NCBI RefSeq assembly: GCF_018588585.1
Contig: NZ_JAEUFG010000019.1
Location: 20,995-84,994, forward strand
DNA: 64,000 nucleotides
Reading direction: 5' to 3'
DNA from: Bacillus sp. SM2101
Lineage (GTDB): Bacteria; Bacillota; Bacilli; Bacillales; SM2101
Shown: positions 36,202 through 48,082 of the stretch, one piece after another
Layout of the letters: the number at the start of each line of letters is the position of its first letter
Position numbering within the stretch: position 1 is the first letter of the stretch
Notes under the pieces: generated by a model
Told to the model about the DNA's origin: nothing
Seen by the model: only the letters and a program-made list of their open reading frames with translations
Databases searched by the model: none
Made by a program: the position numbers and the translations under genes

Positions 36202-37746
36202 CTACTTACCCAACGTATGCTTTCTTTGAAAACTTGCAAGAACATCGTACTCATTAGCAAGTATTTCAGGAATCCTAATAAAAACGGGGAGTAATTCTTC
36301 GTATGCTCTACTAGCCTGTAAATTCGGATGATAATGATTTGTCGTCCCGATCATTCCTTTAACAGCATTTAATGAATCAATCTCACCGCGCCCATACATA
36401 CCTAAAACTACTGCTCCAAGACATGAGCTTTCATAGCTATCTGGTATACGAATTTCCACCTGAAAAACATCTGCTAATATTTGTACCCATAGGGAGGAAC
36501 GTGTAAACCCTCCGGTCGCATGAATTCGTGTAGGCTTACCTATTTGTTCTTCTAAAGATAATAACACAGTGTATAAATTCATAGTTATTCCCTCTAATAC
36601 TGAACGAATCATATGCTCCTTTTTATGATGGAGCCCTAAGCCAATAAAAGAACCTCGTGCATTTCCGTTCCAAAGAGGTGCCCTTTCACCACTTAAATAA
36701 GGATGAAAAATGAGACCTGCGGAACCAGGAGCAGACTTAGCTGCAATTGAGGATAATGCTTCATAAGGGTCTTGCCCACTTAGTTCATCAGCCTCCACTT
36801 CCAAATTGGCTAATTCATTTCGTACCCATTGATAAATCATACCACCGTTGTTTACAGCTCCCCCGATTACCCAGTGGTTCTCTGTTAAAGCATAACAAAA
36901 AAACCGACCTTTTGGGTCTGTAATAGGTCGATCTATAACGGTTCTAATCGCACCACTCGTACCGATTGTTAATGCAACAACACCAGGCTCAATAGCGTCT
37001 ACACCAAGGTTAGATAAAACGCCATCACTAGCACCTATTACGAACGGTGTATCTGGCTGTAAACACATCATTTGGGCATAGTCTTTCTTCATACCAGTAA
37101 ACGACTCGGTTGTTGAAACAATTTCAGACAATTGAGAACTAGAAATATCTAGTAACGATAACACTTCATGATCCCAATCCAGATTTTTCAAATTAAATAA
37201 CCCCGTCGCAGAAGCGATAGAATAATCAATAGCGTAAATACCGAACAAGCGGAAAAAAACATATTCTTTTATAGAAATAAACTTGTATGCTTGCTGAAAC
37301 AAATGTGTATGTTCCTCTTGCAACCATTTCATTTTTACTAGTGGTGACATAGGATGAATAGGCGTTCCAGTTCTGCGATAAATATCATGACCTTTATGAT
37401 CACTTGTTATTGTATGTGCCCATGCTTCACTACGATTATCTGCCCATGTAATAGAACGAGTAAGTGGGTTTCCGTACTCATCTACAATGAGTAAACTATG
37501 CATTGCCGAACTAAATGACACAAACCTAATTTGAGTTGCATCTACTTTTGCTTCATTGACACATGTACGAATCGTTTGTAGTACTGCATGAAATATTTCA
37601 TCAGGGTCTTGTTCAGCAGCATCCGGTGTTTCAGTGTATAATGGATATTCATAACTACTACGATAAATCACTTGCATGTTTTCATTAAATATCACTGCTT
37701 TTGTACTTGTTGTACCAATGTCTACCCCTATGGTATAAGGCTTCAT
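36202..37746 (-). CDS. gntK: Gluconokinase (FGGY family)
   Basis: 514 residues, FGGY carbohydrate kinase. It has the ATP site VDIGTTSTKAVIF, the substrate loop SFSSAMHSLLIVD (gluconate kinase-like), TWADNRSE, and the C-terminal ATPase motifs LSGERAPLWNGNARG and HATGGFTRSSLW. It phosphorylates gluconate to 6-phosphogluconate for the pentose phosphate pathway. The start has GGAGGTATATAA upstream. No gluconate permease or GntR is nearby, so the sugar assignment rests on sequence alone. Confidence 0.87.
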   Translation of the reverse strand: MKPYTIGVDIGTTSTKAVIFNENMQVIYRSSYEYPLYTETPDAAEQDPDEIFHAVLQTIRTCVNEAKVDATQIRFVSFSSAMHSLLIVDEYGNPLTRSITWADNRSEAWAHTITSDHKGHDIYRRTGTPIHPMSPLVKMKWLQEEHTHLFQQAYKFISIKEYVFFRLFGIYAIDYSIASATGLFNLKNLDWDHEVLSLLDISSSQLSEIVSTTESFTGMKKDYAQMMCLQPDTPFVIGASDGVLSNLGVDAIEPGVVALTIGTSGAIRTVIDRPITDPKGRFFCYALTENHWVIGGAVNNGGMIYQWVRNELANLEVEADELSGQDPYEALSSIAAKSAPGSAGLIFHPYLSGERAPLWNGNARGSFIGLGLHHKKEHMIRSVLEGITMNLYTVLLSLEEQIGKPTRIHATGGFTRSSLWVQILADVFQVEIRIPDSYESSCLGAVVLGMYGRGEIDSLNAVKGMIGTTNHYHPNLQASRAYEELLPVFIRIPEILANEYDVLASFQRKHTLGK

Positions 37747-37903
37747 TTATATACCTCCAACTAATTGTGTACTACACATCCCTCTATTATGTACCCATGT
37801 GATCATCTTTGGTTCTAAAGCTATATATGTGATTACCGCTTACAGGATTAGTTTTCATAACACATAGCGATCTAATAAATGGCCATTGTCAAATATCCAA
37901 GAC

Positions 37904-38205
37904 TATATTCGTATCAATGGTGTTTTTTTAATACTAAGACATATGTACGTAGTGACATAATTTCTCGCGCTAATTGTAGTTTTTATTGTAAGAAATCAAC
38001 ACGTTCACAACTAGCATTCGTGGTTTCTTTTCATATGCAATACGATACAACCAAAATAACCTTTCATTTTAAGAAGGCTCTCTTTACATTAATTGTTGCT
38101 TTTCGTAATAGGCATTTTTCGTATAAAGTGTTGTTTATCATACTAAAAAATAAATACGTATACAACTAGATTTCGGGGCATCTTTTTTTCAGCATAGAAC
38201 CTTTT
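37904..38205 (+). mobile_element. Nested cluster of MITE-like repeat fragments
   Basis: At least four partial copies lie end to end in forward orientation. They are ~37904-37950 (TTCGTATCAATGGTG), 37961-38046 (TTTCTCGCGCTAATTG to CATATGCAATACGAT), 38076-38109 (GGCTCTCTTTACATTAATTG, then cut off) and 38111-38202 (GGCATTTTTCGTATAAAG to TAGAACC). The abrupt junctions suggest insertion of copies into copies. The remaining ~150 bases upstream (37747-37903) hold no gene. Confidence 0.6.
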
Positions 38206-38330
38206 AAAAAGTTAAAATCGAATAGCGCCAACATATAACTGTTCGAGTTTTTATTGAAATAACTATTTCTTCTATATGGTAAGAAGCTTGGATTTATAAA
38301 ATATCCTCCAAGCTTCTCATTCATTATTAT

Positions 38331-38467
38331 GGTGTTTTCGCATTGATTGTTGTTTTTCGTATTAAGAAATATACACGTACTCAACTAGAGTTCTTTTATA
38401 CAATGATAGCTAACAATATAAAAACACTTTTAAAGATAACGATACCAACAATGTTTACGAGAAGAGC
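38331..38467 (+). mobile_element. MITE-like repeat, copy K
   Basis: 137 bp from GGTGTTTTCGCATTGATTG to ATGTTTACGAGAAGAGC, with TACACGTACTCAACTAGAG inside. The right end directly touches the stop codon of the phosphoglucomutase gene (38468-38470). Just left of it, AAGAAGCTTGGA / TCCAAGCTTCTC (about 38282-38318) forms a 12-bp hairpin that may be the displaced original terminator. Confidence 0.75.
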
Positions 38468-40198
38468 TTAAATTAACGAATGTATCATTGTCATAACAGC
38501 TTCCTTCGTTGCGGTTAATTCACCTTCAGCCTGATCGAGCGTTGCGCCTTTTACCCCAAAGTAAAACTTGACCTTAGGTTCTGTTCCAGATGGGCGTAAA
38601 CAAAACCAACTACCATCCTCTAAATAATATTTTAATACGTTCGATTTAGGTAATTTAATTGTTTCTTTTTTACCTAGATGAATATTTAAACGTTCACTTG
38701 ATAAGTAATCTTCTATACTAACGACGTTTTTATTAGCCACCTCTGAAGGAGGATTGCTACGGAAGCTCGCTAATAATGTTTGTATCGTTTCCGCACCAGC
38801 TTTGCCCTTCAGTGTTAATGATTCCAAACCTTCACGATAGAAGCCGTATTTCTCATAAATTTGGGTTAAGCCTTCATACAAAGTCTTACCTTGCTTTTTA
38901 TAAAATGCACATATTTCAACCGCTAATAATGCTGCTTGTATCGCGTCTTTGTCACGAGCAAAATCTTTAACTAAATATCCATAGCTTTCCTCATAGCCGA
39001 ATTGGAATTCATATTGCCCAGATTGCTCGTACTGCTTAATTTTTTCAGCAATAAACTTAAATCCTGTTAAGGTGTCGATAGTTTCCACACCATATGCATT
39101 TGCAATCGTTCTACCAAGCTCTGAAGTAACCACTGTTTTTAACACAACACCATTAGATGGTAGGCTCCCTTTTTCTTTACGTTGTGACAGAAGGTATTCT
39201 AATATTAGTGCTCCTGTTTGATTTCCAGTTAATAGAACATATTCGTCTTTGTCATCTTTTACGGCTATACCTAATCTATCTGCATCAGGGTCTGTTGCTA
39301 TTAATATATCTGCATCAATATTTTTTCCATCTCGAATCGCTAGAGAAAAAGCACTCTTTTCTTCTGGATTTGGAGATGTTACCGTAGAAAAATCTGGGTC
39401 AGGGAGTTCCTGTTCTTCGACAACTGATACGTGACGATAGCCGAATTCTTCTAGACCTTTACGTACTAATGTATTTGCTGTGCCATGAAGAGGAGTAAAC
39501 ACTACCTTCACATCAACTTCATTTGATAACTGTGGATGTATTGAGATTGTAGTTAGCTGATTGATATATGCGTTGTCAATTTTTTCACCTATGATTGTGA
39601 TGAGTCCTTTATCCTTTAAATCCTGTTCATCATCTACTGCTATCGCTAATTCATTATCAATCTCATTTACAAATTGAATGACTTCATCTGCTTCTTTAGG
39701 CGGTAATTGTCCACCGTCTTGCCCATATACTTTATATCCATTATATTCTGGAGGATTATGACTCGCTGTAACAACAATTCCTGAGAATGCATGCAAATAA
39801 CGAACAGCGAATGATAGCTCTGGAGTAGGTCGAAGCTCTTCAAACACATACGTTTGAATACCATGCGTCGCTAAAGTTTTTGCGGCTTCCATTGCAAACT
39901 CCGGTGATTTATGACGAGAATCGTATGCGATAACTACGCCGCGTTGCTTCGCTTCATCTCCACACGAATCTATGTATCTAGCCAGCCCTTCCGATGCCTT
40001 ACGGACTGTAAACAAGTTCATTCGATTTGTTCCAACACCGATTTCTCCACGCATCCCTCCTGTACCAAACTCTAAATTTTTATAAAAGCTTTCCTCTAGC
40101 TCTTTTTCATTGCTTTCTATTCGCATCAATGATTCTCTTAACTCACCATCTAAATTTGGTGATTGTTTCCACAATTCATATTTTTCATTCCAATTCAC
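38468..40198 (-). CDS. pgcA: Phosphoglucomutase/phosphomannomutase (PgcA-like)
   Basis: 576 residues of the alpha-D-phosphohexomutase family, the length of Bacillus PgcA. The phosphoserine loop is [16 protein letters not shown], the metal loop DPDADRLG, the sugar-binding loop FGYEESYGY and the phosphate-binding loop [12 protein letters not shown]. It interconverts glucose 1- and 6-phosphate for UDP-glucose, teichoic acid and glycolipid synthesis. GGGAGG lies 13 bases upstream of the ATG. A mobile repeat sits against its stop codon. Confidence 0.93.
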   Translation of the reverse strand: MNWNEKYELWKQSPNLDGELRESLMRIESNEKELEESFYKNLEFGTGGMRGEIGVGTNRMNLFTVRKASEGLARYIDSCGDEAKQRGVVIAYDSRHKSPEFAMEAAKTLATHGIQTYVFEELRPTPELSFAVRYLHAFSGIVVTASHNPPEYNGYKVYGQDGGQLPPKEADEVIQFVNEIDNELAIAVDDEQDLKDKGLITIIGEKIDNAYINQLTTISIHPQLSNEVDVKVVFTPLHGTANTLVRKGLEEFGYRHVSVVEEQELPDPDFSTVTSPNPEEKSAFSLAIRDGKNIDADILIATDPDADRLGIAVKDDKDEYVLLTGNQTGALILEYLLSQRKEKGSLPSNGVVLKTVVTSELGRTIANAYGVETIDTLTGFKFIAEKIKQYEQSGQYEFQFGYEESYGYLVKDFARDKDAIQAALLAVEICAFYKKQGKTLYEGLTQIYEKYGFYREGLESLTLKGKAGAETIQTLLASFRSNPPSEVANKNVVSIEDYLSSERLNIHLGKKETIKLPKSNVLKYYLEDGSWFCLRPSGTEPKVKFYFGVKGATLDQAEGELTATKEAVMTMIHSLI

Positions 40199-40315
40199 TT
40201 CTTCTACCTCCCTATTTTAACAAAGCATATCCTCTAAAAGAAAAGTACCATATTCGTACATTCCACTCAAGTGACAATCGTGTACCATTTTATTATTAGA
40301 ACTTCCAACACAATT

Positions 40316-40357
40316 GAAAAACCGATTTCCCCTTATAATTGGAAAAATCGATTTTTT
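40316..40357 (-). terminator. Terminator of the SipW/LPXTG operon
   Basis: An imperfect stem, AAAAACCGATTTCC with GGAAAAATCGATTTTTT, lies about 45 bases past the stop of the LPXTG gene. The T-rich end reads on both strands. Confidence 0.55.
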
Positions 40358-40402
40358 CTGTCAACTTTGATTGCTTGAAAATATAATCAAACCCTACTAA
40401 TC

Positions 40403-41413
40403 TTAATATCTACTAAGAAACTTATTTGCTCCTAAACCAACTAAACCTGCAAGTATCAATACGATACCTATTATATAATAACCACTTGGACTAGCTTCCC
40501 CGGTTTGTGGAAGCTCTCCACCTACTACTAGGGATTGTTCAGGGTCTGGACCTGGGTTTGGTTCTGGGTTTGGATTCGGTTCTGGGCTTGGTTCTGGTTC
40601 TGGTTCTGGATTCGGTTCTGGATCTAGGTCTGGATCAGGATCAGGATCTGGGTCTGGATCTGGGTCTGGATCAGGATCTGGGTCTGGATCAGGATCTGGA
40701 TCTGGATCTGGGTCTGGATCTGGATCTGGGTCTGGATCTGGATCTGGGTCTGGATCTGGATCTGGATCTGGGTCTGGATCTGGATCTGGATCTGGGTCTG
40801 GGTCTGGGTCTGGATCAGATGTTGGCGGATCTTTTGGTGGATTGTATGGTGGGGTATCATCTTCATTATCACTCTCAGCAATAAATAATAATTTTACCCC
40901 TGTACTAAGTCCTTGATATTCGTTCCCAGCACTACTATCGAACTCTACTCGAAAAGTAAGAATCTCCTCACTTAATAGTTCAAGGTGTCTATCTTCAATT
41001 CCTGTGAAGTTGTTGATGTAACCAGAATATAATTCTGTTGATTTATGAGTAACAGTCAATTTTAACTTGTCATATAAACTAGCAAGTTGATTACTTTGTA
41101 GTTCACCTTGTGCTAGAATATCCTTCTCATTATTTTCTAATTCATCATTAGATAAGGAATATTCTTCTGCATAGATTGAATAATCGAAATTAATATTCCC
41201 ACTATTCCTTACTGTGAGATTCCTAGTCATCCAATCACCAGGTTTTAATTTGTTTACATTAAACAACCTTTGCTCAGAGCTAGGAATTGTGTCAATTTGA
41301 ATTGTTGGTATACTTGATACTGCCTCTGTTTCTCCAAAAGGATCAAAATATATAAATAAAAGTAATAATAGGAAATAACTTCCAATTATTTTAATTAATA
41401 TATTTCTTTTCAT
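40403..41413 (-). CDS. Camelysin/TasA-like protein with DP repeats and LPXTG anchor
   Basis: 336 residues. The signal peptide runs through YFLLLLLFIYFDPFGETEA. A camelysin/TasA-type domain follows: QRLFNVNKLKPGDWMTRNL, then NSGNINFDYSIYAEE, SLYDKLKLTVTH and NEYQGLSTGVKLLFIA. After KDPPTSD comes a stalk of about 35 Asp-Pro pairs, then Glu/Asn/Ser-Pro pairs, and a sortase signal LPQTG with a membrane helix and basic tail. TasA proteins form biofilm fibres and normally lack LPXTG; here the domain would be covalently wall-anchored. The SipW-type peptidase upstream should process it. Confidence 0.88.
   Translation of the reverse strand: MKRNILIKIIGSYFLLLLLFIYFDPFGETEAVSSIPTIQIDTIPSSEQRLFNVNKLKPGDWMTRNLTVRNSGNINFDYSIYAEEYSLSNDELENNEKDILAQGELQSNQLASLYDKLKLTVTHKSTELYSGYINNFTGIEDRHLELLSEEILTFRVEFDSSAGNEYQGLSTGVKLLFIAESDNEDDTPPYNPPKDPPTSDPDPDPDPDPDPDPDPDPDPDPDPDPDPDPDPDPDPDPDPDPDPDPDPDPDPDPDPDPDPDPDLDPEPNPEPEPEPSPEPNPNPEPNPGPDPEQSLVVGGELPQTGEASPSGYYIIGIVLILAGLVGLGANKFLSRY
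40630..40830. repeat. Hexamer repeat array encoding (Asp-Pro)n
   Basis: Tandem 6-bp units GGATCT, GGGTCT and GGATCA encode alternating Asp and Pro on the minus strand. Third-position changes (ATC/GTC) keep the amino acids while varying the DNA. Such arrays are prone to slippage, so stalk length may vary between strains. Confidence 0.88.
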
Positions 41414-41475
41414 ATCGAATCCTCTCATCTTATTATTTTTGAGGTGTGCTTAGCTATATTTTTTATCCATGAAGG

Positions 41476-42042
41476 TTATTTTTCTGTTGTCTTTGCTGCC
41501 TTTGTTCCTTCAAGCTCACTAATGGCTCTCCAAGTAGTAATGATTGCATACCCAAGTAGTAGAATACCAGGTACGACAAGCAGCATAATTGCACCCATAC
41601 TTGAATTAGCATAGTTTATTGCATAACCTACATAAGGTATAGTCAAGCCAATATACTGTCCTACTACATTATCAGATAGGACTGGCTCTCTATCAGCTGC
41701 ATCGTTGTTATCACCCTTAGTGATATACATAACCTGCTCATTGATGTTTCTAACTTCGATTATTCGATGGGTAATTAGTTTCTCTTCAGAATCTTTGAAT
41801 ATGATTACATCATCTTCTTTGAATCTAGTCATGTCACCATCTGGATTTATTGCAATGATAGAACCGGTTTTAATACCTGGTTCCATCGAACCTGACAACA
41901 CTGTTTTTATTTGATAGCCAAAGAAAGTAGGCTCTCCTCCTGAGGCTTTTGAAACAATGACTGCAACAACCATAATCAAAAACAGTACTACTAATACAAA
42001 TGAAATAATCCTACTAATCCAAAGCTTTGCAAGCTGCATCAT
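41476..42042 (-). CDS. sipW: SipW-type signal peptidase I
   Basis: 188 residues with an N-terminal helix (~10-32) and a C-terminal helix (~150-172). The catalytic serine is in VLSGSMEPGIKTGS, and the position held by lysine in P-type peptidases is His in EEKLITHRIIEV. YITKGDNNDAADREPV supplies the aspartates. This Ser-His layout is the ER/archaeal (S26B) type seen in SipW. SipW releases TasA-family precursors, matching the LPXTG camelysin-like protein encoded 62 bases downstream. Confidence 0.93.
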   Translation of the reverse strand: MMQLAKLWISRIISFVLVVLFLIMVVAVIVSKASGGEPTFFGYQIKTVLSGSMEPGIKTGSIIAINPDGDMTRFKEDDVIIFKDSEEKLITHRIIEVRNINEQVMYITKGDNNDAADREPVLSDNVVGQYIGLTIPYVGYAINYANSSMGAIMLLVVPGILLLGYAIITTWRAISELEGTKAAKTTEK

Positions 42043-42252
42043 TTATCAAATCCTTTCCACCAACTAAATTCAAAACTCAATTCTTAATTAAGAACATTTT
42101 GTTTATAGATACCTTTTAATAGTTGATCAGTTGACCACTCTATTGGTTTACAGTTCATAAACAATATATTTATCCTCTCAGTCTTATTAATAAATATTTC
42201 CACTTATATGATATATGATGATCAGTTACACCAACAGCTGATTAATTCTATA

Positions 42253-43326
42253 TTATTCTTCACCTTGTTCTCCCGGGTTCCCAACATTCTCACCTGGATC
42301 TTCCTGTTCTTCTTCACTTGCTCCTTCTGAAGTTGATTCTTCCTGTTCTTCACTTACTTCTTCTGAAGTTGATTCTTCCTGTTCTTCACTTGCTTCTTCT
42401 GAAGTTGATTCTTCCTGTTCTTCACTTGCTTCTTCCGAAGTTGATTCTTCCTGTTCTTCACTTGCTTCTTCTGAAGCTAGTTCTTCCTGTTCTTCACTTG
42501 CTTCTTCTGAAGTTGATTCTTCCTGTTCTTCACTTGCTTCTTCTGAAGCTAGTTCTTCCTGTTCTTCTATTAATGCCTGTTGTTCTTCTAACTTTTTCTG
42601 TTCTTCAAGCTCTTTTAGCCTCTTAGCTTCTGCTTCTGCTGACGCAATTTCAGCTTCTAATCGTTCTATCTCAAAGTTTATGTCAACTAACATCGATTTC
42701 CAAACTGTGATTTTTTCACTGTTGTTTAAGCTAATTTCTTCAGCTTGCTCTCTGATGTCAACACCTTTCTCATATGCGGGTTGTACATATTCCAAAAAAC
42801 TATTAACATTTTCGTTTTGAGCTCGGACGTTATAAGATGCAAGTTCTTCTTCTATCTCTCTAATATTATTGAGCACTGCATCAATTTCTGTCTGTTTGTC
42901 GCTTAACGTATTAACATGACTACTTATTAAGCCTGCCCCACCCTTCAATGCCTTAAGATACATTTTTTTTATGAAGGCAAATTCGAGCATGAATTGCGAT
43001 GTATTTGGTTGACTAACTGAAAGTCCATTTTGAAGTGAAGGTTTAGCCCAATTCCAAGACCATAGATTTCTGCTAGATTTAATATTTTCCAACTCACTAT
43101 TTGCACTTTCAACTAAACTCTCTACTGTACTTGGAAAAACGAAAGCTGTACTAATTATCGCATTTGTCATTTCTACTTCGTTATAGGCACCATATGTAGC
43201 TGAGCTAAAATGTGTGCCTCCGATAAGTAGTGAGGAAATTGCTACGCTTGAAGTTATGTAATTCACCTTTGTTTTCCGCTTAAACTTTCCTTCTCTTTTT
43301 ATTCGTTCATTTCTTGATTCCATCAA
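42253..43326 (-). CDS. Secreted coiled-coil protein with 12-residue repeats (DUF4047-like)
   Basis: Up to 357 residues. A basic N-terminus and a hydrophobic stretch (VAISSLLIGGTHFSSATYGAY) look like a SipW-type signal. The mature N-terminus IISTAFVFPSTVESLV resembles DUF4047 proteins found near sipW genes; I recall this only loosely. Residues ~145-250 are a predicted coiled coil. The tail repeats SEEASEEQEEST/LA units about eight times, then GNPGEQGEE. It is the first gene upstream of sipW and probably shares its operon and secretion route. Confidence 0.7.
   Translation of the reverse strand: MMESRNERIKREGKFKRKTKVNYITSSVAISSLLIGGTHFSSATYGAYNEVEMTNAIISTAFVFPSTVESLVESANSELENIKSSRNLWSWNWAKPSLQNGLSVSQPNTSQFMLEFAFIKKMYLKALKGGAGLISSHVNTLSDKQTEIDAVLNNIREIEEELASYNVRAQNENVNSFLEYVQPAYEKGVDIREQAEEISLNNSEKITVWKSMLVDINFEIERLEAEIASAEAEAKRLKELEEQKKLEEQQALIEEQEELASEEASEEQEESTSEEASEEQEELASEEASEEQEESTSEEASEEQEESTSEEASEEQEESTSEEVSEEQEESTSEGASEEEQEDPGENVGNPGEQGEE
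42306..42560. repeat. 36-bp tandem repeats encoding acidic 12-residue units
   Basis: About seven units of CTTCTTCTGAAGTTGATTCT and TCCTGTTCTTCA variants with a 36-bp period, two of them with GCTAG in place of TTGATT. They encode the SEEASEEQEEST/LA tail. Near-identity of units implies recent expansion. Confidence 0.85.
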
Positions 43327-43560
43327 ATTTTCCTCACTCTCTTAGATATTTTCAAGAGAACCCACCGTTCGCTTTAACGAATTCATGTTTAAAGTATAAT
43401 AGATATACTTATGATTGAAAACCATCGTTTTTCATAGTTTTTCCGTTATAACGAACAAATAACTCCCATTACCTCTTTAATTCGCATAATATCTCAATTT
43501 TTCTTTTTTTATAAAGAACAATACTGTTTTCAATATCGAACGTTTTTTTAAAAAAATAAT

Positions 43561-43580
43561 GAGTAGAACACTCTCTACTC
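43561..43580 (-). terminator. glpD terminator
   Basis: GAGTAGA / TCTACTC with a 6-base loop, followed on the minus strand by ATTATTTTTTT, 27 bases past the glpD stop. Confidence 0.8.
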
Positions 43581-43607
43581 ACTCTCGAATAACATGAAAG
43601 CCTTTGT

Positions 43608-45266
43608 TTAAGACATTTTTACTTCTTTTATTAGTTCATCAATTTCCTGTTGATATATAGCTTCCTGTTCAGTATCCCACACTAATATAGTCGACATCAG
43701 CCTGATAACAGGTTCCTTCCATTTTTCTACCCAATCAATATTAAATAGAAGTGCTCCTGTTCTGCGCATAAAGAAATCTACTGGGGTCACTGCCATTTCC
43801 TCTTCCATGCTATACAAAATTTGCGCATAAATATCTTCTAATAGCTTATCATTTTTTGTTCTCTGTTTAGCGTAACGAATATAATAGAAAAAAATTTGAT
43901 CTACATTAGATCCATAGCGATGAACAAAGAAGTCCGCTAGTTCTCTAGGTACCCCTAACTTAATACCTTTATCAATCTTTTGTTGGATGAATTTTTGAAA
44001 ATTCCGCGACCCTCCAACATGCCCCCCTGAAATAGGCAAATCTTGCGTATTACAAGGAGAATAGGTTAAACCTTGTGTTTGTTCTAATAATCTAGCGACT
44101 AAATCCACTACGGTTTCTGCCATTTTTCTATAACCCGTTAATTTTCCGCCTGCAATCGTAATAAGACCAGTACTAGATTGCCATATTTCGTCTTTACGTG
44201 AAATTTCAGATGGATCTTTTCCATCTTCATATATTAATGGACGCAAACCTGCCCAGCTAGATTCAACATCTTGATCCGTTATTTTAACTTCCGGGAACAT
44301 ATAATTAATTGCATCAATCACATATTGACGATCGGAAGCTGTCACTTTTGGATGGGAGATATCATCACTGTATTTAGTATCTGTTGTACCTATATATGTC
44401 TTTCCTTCTCTTGGTATTGCAAAAACCATGCGCTTATCTTCCGTATCAAAATAAATGGCTTGGCGTAAAGGGAATCTTTTTCCATCAATTACTAAGTGTA
44501 CACCCTTTGTTAGTTGTAATGACTTTTTATTTTCAGTAAGATCTTTTTCACGTATTGAATCTACCCAAGGACCTGTCGCATTTACAATTTGTTTTGCTGA
44601 GATTAAATACATCTCCCCTGTAATTTGATCTACTGCTTCAACACCAACCATTTTCCCTTTCTCATAGACGAACTTCTCAACCTTAGCATAGTTTACAGCA
44701 CTTGCACCTTGTCTAACAGCCTCTTTCATAACCTCAATAGTTAGCCGTGCATCATCCGTGCGATACTCAACATAATAACCACTTCCTTTTAACCCAGCTT
44801 TTTTTAATAACGGTTCTCTATTTAACGTTCCAGTTTTATCCAACATAATGCGACGTTCATTTTTTTTAACACCTGCTAAAAAATCATATATTCTAAGACC
44901 AAATGACGTACTAAGCGGACCAAACGTCCCTCCTTTATAAAAAGGGAGCAACATCCATTGTGGTGTTGTAACATGCGGTCCATTTTCATATACAATTTCT
45001 CGTTCTTTACCAACCTCTGAAACCATCTTTACTTCAAACTGTTTTAAATAACGTAATCCTCCGTGAACAAGTTTAGTAGATCGACTTGATGTACCTGCCG
45101 CAAAATCTTGCATTTCTAGGACCACAGTTTTCATTCCTCTAGTAGCAGCATCTAATGCAATACCAGCTCCTGTAATACCTCCACCAATTATGATTAGATC
45201 GTTTTCTGCACTAGCAACCCGTTTAAGAATGTCTACTCTATTCATGCTTGAAAAGGGTTTTTCCAT
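43608..45266 (-). CDS. glpD: Aerobic glycerol-3-phosphate dehydrogenase
   Basis: 552 residues. The FAD site is [20 protein letters not shown]. Family motifs include [46 protein letters not shown] and [13 protein letters not shown]. It oxidises glycerol 3-phosphate to dihydroxyacetone phosphate and reduces menaquinone at the membrane. The start has GGAGGGAAAAAG upstream. It follows glpK by 180 bases but has its own leader with a GlpP-type terminator, as in B. subtilis. Confidence 0.96.
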   Translation of the reverse strand: MEKPFSSMNRVDILKRVASAENDLIIIGGGITGAGIALDAATRGMKTVVLEMQDFAAGTSSRSTKLVHGGLRYLKQFEVKMVSEVGKEREIVYENGPHVTTPQWMLLPFYKGGTFGPLSTSFGLRIYDFLAGVKKNERRIMLDKTGTLNREPLLKKAGLKGSGYYVEYRTDDARLTIEVMKEAVRQGASAVNYAKVEKFVYEKGKMVGVEAVDQITGEMYLISAKQIVNATGPWVDSIREKDLTENKKSLQLTKGVHLVIDGKRFPLRQAIYFDTEDKRMVFAIPREGKTYIGTTDTKYSDDISHPKVTASDRQYVIDAINYMFPEVKITDQDVESSWAGLRPLIYEDGKDPSEISRKDEIWQSSTGLITIAGGKLTGYRKMAETVVDLVARLLEQTQGLTYSPCNTQDLPISGGHVGGSRNFQKFIQQKIDKGIKLGVPRELADFFVHRYGSNVDQIFFYYIRYAKQRTKNDKLLEDIYAQILYSMEEEMAVTPVDFFMRRTGALLFNIDWVEKWKEPVIRLMSTILVWDTEQEAIYQQEIDELIKEVKMS

Positions 45267-45346
45267 CTTTTTCCCTCCAAATAAATTAGAAATTATGTCC
45301 TTTTTCCTAACAGCTTATATACGTAAATATAAATACAAATAAAAAA

Positions 45347-45410
45347 GAAACCACAAAATTCTCGTACACATAATATGAATACAAGATTTTGTGGTTTCTC
45401 CGTTTCTCCG
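45347..45410 (-). promoter_or_regulatory. glpD leader: GlpP-responsive terminator and motif
   Basis: On the minus strand CGGAGAAACGGAGAAACCAC (45391-45410) runs into a 13-bp perfect hairpin GAAACCACAAAAT / ATTTTGTGGTTTC, ending in TTTTTTA. The same CGGAGA-N3-GGAGAA block precedes the glpF leader terminator. GlpP with glycerol 3-phosphate is known to antiterminate at such leaders. The hairpin may also terminate glpK. Confidence 0.8.
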
Positions 45411-45445
45411 ACCATAATATTAACTTATCATGTAATTTACATAGT

Positions 45446-47139
<1,694 letters not shown>

Positions 47140-47254
47140 TTGCTTTTTTTTCATAGGATGAAATTACATGTACACAACTAGAACGTGGCATTTTTCTTCA
47201 ATAAATACGATGACACTGTTATAAGTTACTTCTTAAGATCTTATCACGAAAAGC
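47140..47254 (+). mobile_element. MITE-like repeat, copy M (left end lost), in glpF-glpK gap
   Basis: Begins TTGCTTTTTTTTCATAGG, continues ACATGTACACAACTAGAACG and ATACGATGACACTGTTA, and ends TCACGAAAAGC one base before the glpF stop codon. It abuts copy L head to head. Confidence 0.65.
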
Positions 47255-48082
47255 TTACACCGTAGTTTGTTTTGCAGAAGCTACATGGTGCTTTTCCTTT
47301 TGTTCAACCAGTAAAGAAATGAATAATATCAGTGTCACTAATACTGTAAAAATCCAAAAATTCCTTGTGACAGTTTGTTCAAAAATAGCTTTATAAAATA
47401 GGCCACCATACATACCTCCAACGATTGGGCCTATCACAGGAATCCAAGCATAAGCCCAATCCGATTTACCTTTTCCTGGAATCGGTAAAAGAAAATGTGC
47501 TAGACGAGGACCTAAATCACGAGCAGGATTAATCGCATACCCTGTAGTACCTCCAAGAGACAAGCCAATTGCAACAATTAAAAAGCCTACAATAAGTGGG
47601 TTTAATCCTTCAGTAAATTCATTTGCACCTATTGATAATAACCCAAGAACGAGTACAAAGGTTCCAATCATTTCACTTACGATATTTGCTGTTGTACTTC
47701 GAATAAACGGCGCTGTTGAAAATACTCCCAATTTAGCTGCGGGATCAGCAGTTTCTTTCCAGTGTGGTAAGTAATGAAAGAAAACAATTGCTGCTCCTAA
47801 AAATGCGCCAAGCATTTGTGCAGTAATATAACTAGGTACATCACTCCAAGGGAATTCACCTATAATGGCTAGACTTAGTGTCACTGCAGGATTAACATGG
47901 GCTCCACTAAATGAACCAACAGCATATACTGCCATAGCAACTGCTAATCCCCACCCTAAAGTAATAACAATCCAGCCACTATTATGAGCTCCTGATCTCT
48001 TTAAAGTAACCCCAGCACAAACTCCCCCTCCAAAAATAATTAACATCATTGTACCAATTAACTCCCCGATAAATGGTGTCAT
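47255..48082 (-). CDS. glpF: Glycerol uptake facilitator
   Basis: 275 residues, six-helix MIP channel. Both NPA motifs are present: HVNPAVTLSLAI and AINPARDLGPR. The Asp after the second motif marks the aquaglyceroporin (glycerol) branch. It admits glycerol by facilitated diffusion. It is the first gene of the glpFK unit, with promoter, cre site and GlpP-type leader upstream. The gap to glpK is unusually long (about 320 bases) because two mobile repeats lie in it. Confidence 0.95.
   Translation of the reverse strand: MTPFIGELIGTMMLIIFGGGVCAGVTLKRSGAHNSGWIVITLGWGLAVAMAVYAVGSFSGAHVNPAVTLSLAIIGEFPWSDVPSYITAQMLGAFLGAAIVFFHYLPHWKETADPAAKLGVFSTAPFIRSTTANIVSEMIGTFVLVLGLLSIGANEFTEGLNPLIVGFLIVAIGLSLGGTTGYAINPARDLGPRLAHFLLPIPGKGKSDWAYAWIPVIGPIVGGMYGGLFYKAIFEQTVTRNFWIFTVLVTLILFISLLVEQKEKHHVASAKQTTV

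Noticed and set aside
40507..40884. Plus-strand frame of repeated Leu-Asp-Gly units
   Set aside because: It is a by-product of the hexamer repeat encoding Asp-Pro on the minus strand.
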